Source: JBAZGH01 sp041652935
GTDB lineage: Bacteria > Patescibacteriota > Patescibacteriia > Patescibacteriales > XYC2-FULL-47-12
Direction of reading: 5' to 3'
DNA length: 9,317 nucleotides
Assembly (NCBI GenBank): GCA_041652935.1
Contig: JBAZGH010000034.1
Span: forward strand, 1 to 9,317
This document shows, in pieces, positions 6,675-9,317 of the stretch (position 1 is its first letter; the number at the start of each line of letters is the position of its first letter). Below the pieces are notes generated by a model. That model was not told where the DNA came from. It did not search any database and saw only the letters and a list, made by a program, of their open reading frames with translations. Position numbers and translations under genes: made by a program.

Positions 6675-8141
6675 CCCAATAGGTAAATTCTCCGGCGGTC
6701 CTGACTTTATGCTCACATCTTGAGGCGCGGCTGCTTTATTTGAAACCGCCGGTTTGTCTGAAAAAATTTCTCTTCTTTCGTCGTCATCAAATTCCGGTTT
6801 AGCATCTATCCCCAGCTCCGAGCTAAAATCGCTGGTTGAACCCTCAACCGGCAGATAACTCGGCGCTTCAGTTTTTCGGCTCATTATTTTCTGCAGCATC
6901 GGCGCCTTGACCGATTCCTCAACCGGGAAATGCCATATGGTAGCCAGCTCTTCCGTATTTAAAATTCCCGGATTCTTTCCCAACCAGTTGCTGCGTGATT
7001 TATAGGCCTGGATAATCCTGCTTTTTCTGGAATTTACCCGCGATTCTTTCCAAAAATAGCTGGTGCTGGTGATGGTAGTATTCATATCCGGCTTGAACTG
7101 GTTTAAATCCTGCATTCCGTATTGCTTCATAACGCCCACAAAAGAATTTGCCCTGGTTTTATCAAAAACCTCTTTTTCCGCTATGTAAATAAACCTGATT
7201 TTAACTTTAAAACCAATCTTTGAAACCTTTTGCTGTATCGCCTCAATGGCTTTTTTCTGGTTCGGCTTTAAATTTAGCATATTGACGCCATCGTCCTCAT
7301 CCTTTTTATCCTCAATATCCCCCCATAAAGGAATAATTAATTCACTAAGATAAGACAAGGCGCTTAAAAATCCGTCCAATGATTTATCAACTATATTCTT
7401 TTTTGATTTGATCTTTTCTCCGATAACGTGGGAGATTTCCTCTGATGCCTCTTTTTCCCATTCTCCGCCTATGGGAGTAACTATAATTTGGAACCAGCAC
7501 TGCTCGCCCTTACGCAAATTACTAAAAAGCTCCATCATCGCCGCCATCGGATCTTTAAACTCTCCGGAAAACTGGTGCTCAAAATCAAGATATGTCCTTA
7601 TCGGGTAAGGGTTCGGCTTGACTAAAACCCACTCCCCCCCCCAAAGGTCGTAAGCGTCATCCGGAAACCTATCTGGATAATTCTGCGTGTAATCATCAAC
7701 CTCGGTAATCTCCGCGTCCGGATACTGAGCGTAAACCATTGCCTCCATTAGGTCTTGATATTTTTTCTCGCCCTTGACTAAAAACTGGGTGTATCCCTCG
7801 ATGCTGACGATTTCAAAACTGAAGCTGTCCTGCGTTTTCCCTATCCAATAAGTGTCAATCAAGTTATTGGTTGAATGCGCTCCTGCTAGGTGGGCGAACA
7901 TATACTCAACCGCCTTGGGACTTTGTTCATTCCCGGTCGGAATATCAATCGCCAAAAAAATAAACTCCCTTTTTGAGCCGAATCTTCCCTGGATATAATA
8001 AATCCAAACCTGAAAAATGCCCCATAATAATACGATTAATACGGGGATCCAACCGACGTACAAAAGTAATTTAAACAATAAAATATCTGTCGGCAGTTCC
8101 AGTATTCCAATTATCTTGTCTAAATTTATATATATATCCAT
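6672..8141 (-). CDS. Membrane-anchored T4SS-like protein, partner of the coupling ATPase
   Basis: A 489-residue protein with one long hydrophobic segment near the N-terminus (about 21-50, possibly a helical hairpin), then a soluble domain. Residues 60-150 include FLAIDIPTGNEQSPKAVEYM, FSFEIVS and VYAQYPDAEITEVDDY. From memory, similar wording occurs in proteins encoded beside, or fused to, TraG/HerA-like ATPases of Gram-positive integrative elements and CPR genomes. The middle part (about 170-420) is mixed alpha/beta. The last 60 residues are Pro-, Asp- and Ser-rich and probably disordered. The ATPase gene follows after 45 bp and lacks membrane helices, so I infer that this protein anchors it. 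It is the first gene after the promoter at 8279-8308. The ATG at 8141 has no Shine-Dalgarno. A run of nine G on the coding strand (plus-strand C, 7634-7642) encodes part of W167-G168-G169-E170 and may be prone to slippage. The exact biochemical role is unknown. Confidence 0.8.
   Translation of the reverse strand: MDIYINLDKIIGILELPTDILLFKLLLYVGWIPVLIVLLWGIFQVWIYYIQGRFGSKREFIFLAIDIPTGNEQSPKAVEYMFAHLAGAHSTNNLIDTYWIGKTQDSFSFEIVSIEGYTQFLVKGEKKYQDLMEAMVYAQYPDAEITEVDDYTQNYPDRFPDDAYDLWGGEWVLVKPNPYPIRTYLDFEHQFSGEFKDPMAAMMELFSNLRKGEQCWFQIIVTPIGGEWEKEASEEISHVIGEKIKSKKNIVDKSLDGFLSALSYLSELIIPLWGDIEDKKDEDDGVNMLNLKPNQKKAIEAIQQKVSKIGFKVKIRFIYIAEKEVFDKTRANSFVGVMKQYGMQDLNQFKPDMNTTITSTSYFWKESRVNSRKSRIIQAYKSRSNWLGKNPGILNTEELATIWHFPVEESVKAPMLQKIMSRKTEAPSYLPVEGSTSDFSSELGIDAKPEFDDDERREIFSDKPAVSNKAAAPQDVSIKSGPPENLPIG
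7634..7642. repeat. C9/G9 homopolymer inside a coding sequence
   Basis: Nine consecutive C on the plus strand read as G9 on the coding strand across codons W167-G168-G169-E170 of the T4SS-like membrane protein. It stands out in otherwise AT-rich DNA. Gain or loss of one base would shift the frame and truncate the protein. Confidence 0.6.
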
Positions 8142-8184
8142 AGTAGAATTTATTTATACTTACTTAAAACAGTTACGATCCTTT

Positions 8185-8233
8185 AATTCCGCCCGCCTGC
8201 TAGCGCTTGAGGCAGCGATTGCGGACAGGAATT
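8185..8233. repeat. GC-rich imperfect inverted repeat in the operon leader
   Basis: Arms AATTCC (8185-8190) and GGAATT (8228-8233) pair perfectly. The stem continues, after a small internal loop, with CCGC (8193-8196) against GCGG (8221-8224), then CTGC (8197-8200) against GCAG (8212-8215) with a 5-nt bulge. A smaller stem-loop, GGTT-CGCT-AACC (8237-8248), lies next to it. Both fall in the inferred 5' leader (about 8272 to 8142) of the T4SS-like gene. It could be a regulatory RNA structure or a dispersed REP-like element; its GC content differs strongly from the surroundings. It has no U-tract on the minus strand, so it is not a simple terminator. The rest of the gap 8142-8397 holds the promoter, terminator and repeat listed separately, with no gene seen. 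Confidence 0.6.
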
Positions 8234-8278
8234 GATGGTTCGCTAACCTAATTAACCCACATAAAGAAACTTGAACTT

Positions 8279-8308
8279 ATTATAACATATTTAACTTCTT
8301 TTCTACAA
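8279..8308 (-). promoter_or_regulatory. Sigma70-type promoter for the T4SS/glycosyltransferase operon
   Basis: Read on the minus strand there is a perfect -10 box TATAAT (8284-8279), preceded by TGT to give an extended -10 (TGTTATAAT). A weak -35 TTGTAG (8308-8303) lies 18 bp upstream. It is just downstream of the terminator of the preceding gene and would start transcription near 8272, giving a leader of about 130 nt before the ATG at 8141. Confidence 0.6.
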
Positions 8309-8310
8309 AC

Positions 8311-8335
8311 AAAAATCCGGCAAACTATACCGGAC
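8311..8335 (-). terminator. Intrinsic terminator of the winged-helix regulator gene
   Basis: On the minus strand TCCGG (8334-8330), a 9-nt loop and CCGGA (8320-8316) form a 5-bp GC-rich stem, followed directly by TTTTT (8315-8311) and then GTTTG. It lies about 65 bp after the stop codon of the upstream gene and before the next promoter. The T-rich sequence on the other side (CTTTTATTA) could make it act in both directions, though no plus-strand gene is seen. Confidence 0.75.
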
Positions 8336-8372
8336 TTTTATTATATAAAATGATTTTTAATTTTTGGCTAAA

Positions 8373-8419
8373 CTGATTACTAGTTACTGATTACTAGTTA
8401 CTGATTACTAATTACTAGT
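8373..8419. repeat. 14-bp (2 x 7) tandem repeat overlapping a stop codon
   Basis: CTGATTACTAGTTA occurs at 8373-8386 and 8387-8400, a third copy with one mismatch (CTGATTACTAATTA) at 8401-8414, and then CTAGT begins a fourth. Each 14-mer is two related 7-mers (CTGATTA, CTAGTTA). The TTA at 8398-8400 is the TAA stop of the HARE-type gene, and the repeat encodes its last six residues (LVISNQ). TAA recurs every 7 bp on the coding strand, so all three frames are closed within the array. Confidence 0.85.
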
Positions 8420-9317
8420 GAATATTTTCCTCCCTCTTTCGTAAATTTATCCTTATTCATTAAAGCTAAATTAATAGTTGCCTCTTTGACTAATCTTTTT
8501 TCTAAAACTCTAGCTGTAATTTCATCTTTCGTTAATGGCCGGCCGGCTTCTTTTAAGATTTGCTCAACTACATCCCCAACTGTTCCGTTGTCATATCCCC
8601 ATTCTTTAAGGGCATATATTCCCCGTCCGATTAAAATATATTTATCGTCTAAAATAAGCTCATTGTGGACGGTAGCCGCATTGGCTTTTTTATTGTCAAA
8701 GGCAATTTCATTTATCCGGTCGGCTATTTCTTTGAAATGCAGCGGCTTCTCCTGGTTTTTCATGATCAGATATATTTTATGATTGATAGTCTTGGGAGTA
8801 ATCTCCGGCCAATTATATATTCCCCAGTAGCCGAATTTATTCTGTTTTAAATTCTTGCTTGAGCGCAATAAAGAATAAAGCGCCTTATTTTCGTTTATTA
8901 AGTCGGCTATTTCGTTAAAATTTTTATTTTTGATAACGCTGGAAATATCAAAGTTATTGCTGGCTTTTAATTTATCTTCATGCTTTTTATAAACCTCGCT
9001 TGCCTTGATTAAAGAAATTATTTCCTCGGTTTTTAAAATTTGCTTTAATTCCTGGAGTTTTTCAAGCAAGTGCTTCAGCATTTCTTCCATATGGTCGACT
9101 GAAGCGAATTTAAGCTTCCAAAGATTGTCATAATGGTCGTTTTCTTTTACATGGTCAAATTCATCCGATAAAAGCTTGGCTAAAATAAAGCCATAACGAT
9201 TTCTTAAAACCTCTAAATCATGATTTTGTTCTTGATTCGCCAAAGAAGATAAATGGCTTAAATTATCAATTAAATATTGGTGTTCGATTATTCCGCCGTG
9301 CTCTTCAAGCAAACTGT
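8398..9317 (-). CDS. HARE-HTH/winged-helix DNA-binding protein, C-terminal part, runs off right edge
   Basis: The frame is open to the right edge (codon 9313-9315 reads Ser), so the N-terminus is missing; the TTG at 9310-9312 is unlikely to be the real start. About 305 residues are visible. The first 120, counted from that TTG, are helical with coiled-coil-like character (MEEMLKHLLEKLQELKQILK, 75-94). WPEITPKTINHKIYLIM leads into a HARE-type winged helix (about 174-240) with KPLHFKEIADRI, TVHNELI and GRGIYALKEWG. A second, related winged-helix module follows at about 243-301 (RPLTKDEITARVL, ATINLALM, GGKYSLV). From memory, CPR genomes encode proteins of this design with an N-terminal sigma70 region-4-like helix-turn-helix, which would lie outside this window. 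It probably binds DNA as a transcription factor or sigma-like regulator. It has its own terminator, so it is probably not in the downstream operon. The HARE domain call is fairly sure; the regulatory role is inferred. Confidence 0.8.
   Translation of the reverse strand, partial: SLLEEHGGIIEHQYLIDNLSHLSSLANQEQNHDLEVLRNRYGFILAKLLSDEFDHVKENDHYDNLWKLKFASVDHMEEMLKHLLEKLQELKQILKTEEIISLIKASEVYKKHEDKLKASNNFDISSVIKNKNFNEIADLINENKALYSLLRSSKNLKQNKFGYWGIYNWPEITPKTINHKIYLIMKNQEKPLHFKEIADRINEIAFDNKKANAATVHNELILDDKYILIGRGIYALKEWGYDNGTVGDVVEQILKEAGRPLTKDEITARVLEKRLVKEATINLALMNKDKFTKEGGKYSLVISNQ

Noticed and set aside
5004..8141. Integrative conjugative element
   Set aside because: Only the ATPase and its membrane partner are visible; no relaxase, integrase, VirB4 or att repeats are in the window.
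8261..8275. Four-residue leader peptide (ATG at the minus-strand run TTTATGTGGG)
   Set aside because: MWVN followed by a stop is too short and lacks a ribosome-binding site; it would also lie at or before the inferred transcript start.
8373..8419. CRISPR array
   Set aside because: Units are 14 bp in direct tandem with no spacers and no cas genes nearby.
8398..9317. Restriction endonuclease based on the HARE-HTH domain
   Set aside because: No nuclease motif appears in the visible 305 residues and no methyltransferase gene is adjacent; the missing N-terminus leaves a small possibility.

Overview
The window looks like a chromosomal segment of a Patescibacteria/CPR bacterium, probably Parcubacteria-like. 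The evidence is AT-rich DNA with A/T-biased codons, tightly packed same-strand genes with no recognisable Shine-Dalgarno sequences, and a combination of families I associate with that group from memory: a HARE-type winged-helix regulator, a relaxase-less VirD4/TraG-like ATPase with a separate membrane partner, and a run of envelope glycosyltransferases. No rRNA, tRNA or marker gene is present, so the lineage is an inference.

All seven genes lie on the minus strand, so transcription runs from high to low coordinates. At the right edge (8398-9317) is the C-terminal part of a DNA-binding protein with two winged-helix modules, followed by an intrinsic terminator (8311-8335). A sigma70-type promoter (8279-8308) then starts a new unit with a leader of about 130 nt that contains a GC-rich imperfect inverted repeat (8185-8233). 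The unit runs through a membrane-anchored T4SS-like protein (8141-6672), its soluble VirD4/TraG/HerA-like ATPase (6626-5004), a processive cellulose-synthase-like GT2 (4955-3420), a polytopic GT39/ArnT-like GT-C enzyme (3356-1623), a GT4 glycosyltransferase (1609-509) and an unidentified charged protein (479 to beyond the left edge). Gaps are 13-63 bp with no internal terminator seen, so the six genes may form one operon.

The likely theme is the cell surface. Three glycosyltransferases of different folds (GT-A, GT-C, GT-B) would build or decorate an extracytoplasmic glycan. The ATPase pair resembles the coupling part of a conjugation or DNA/protein translocation machine, but no relaxase or VirB4 is visible here. 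A functional link between the two halves is suggested only by gene order.

The most unusual signals are repeats. A palindromic element of the dispersed 'ATTGCGA...GCAATCCCGTCA' type sits in frame inside the GT39 gene and encodes about 17 residues. Three gene junctions carry short arrays of 7-bp units; two of these overlap the stop codon and close all three reading frames. A G9 homopolymer in the T4SS-like membrane protein gene is a possible slippage site. No insertion sequence, CRISPR array or integrase is visible, and no gene-free stretch exceeds 300 bases; the longest is 8142-8397, annotated below.
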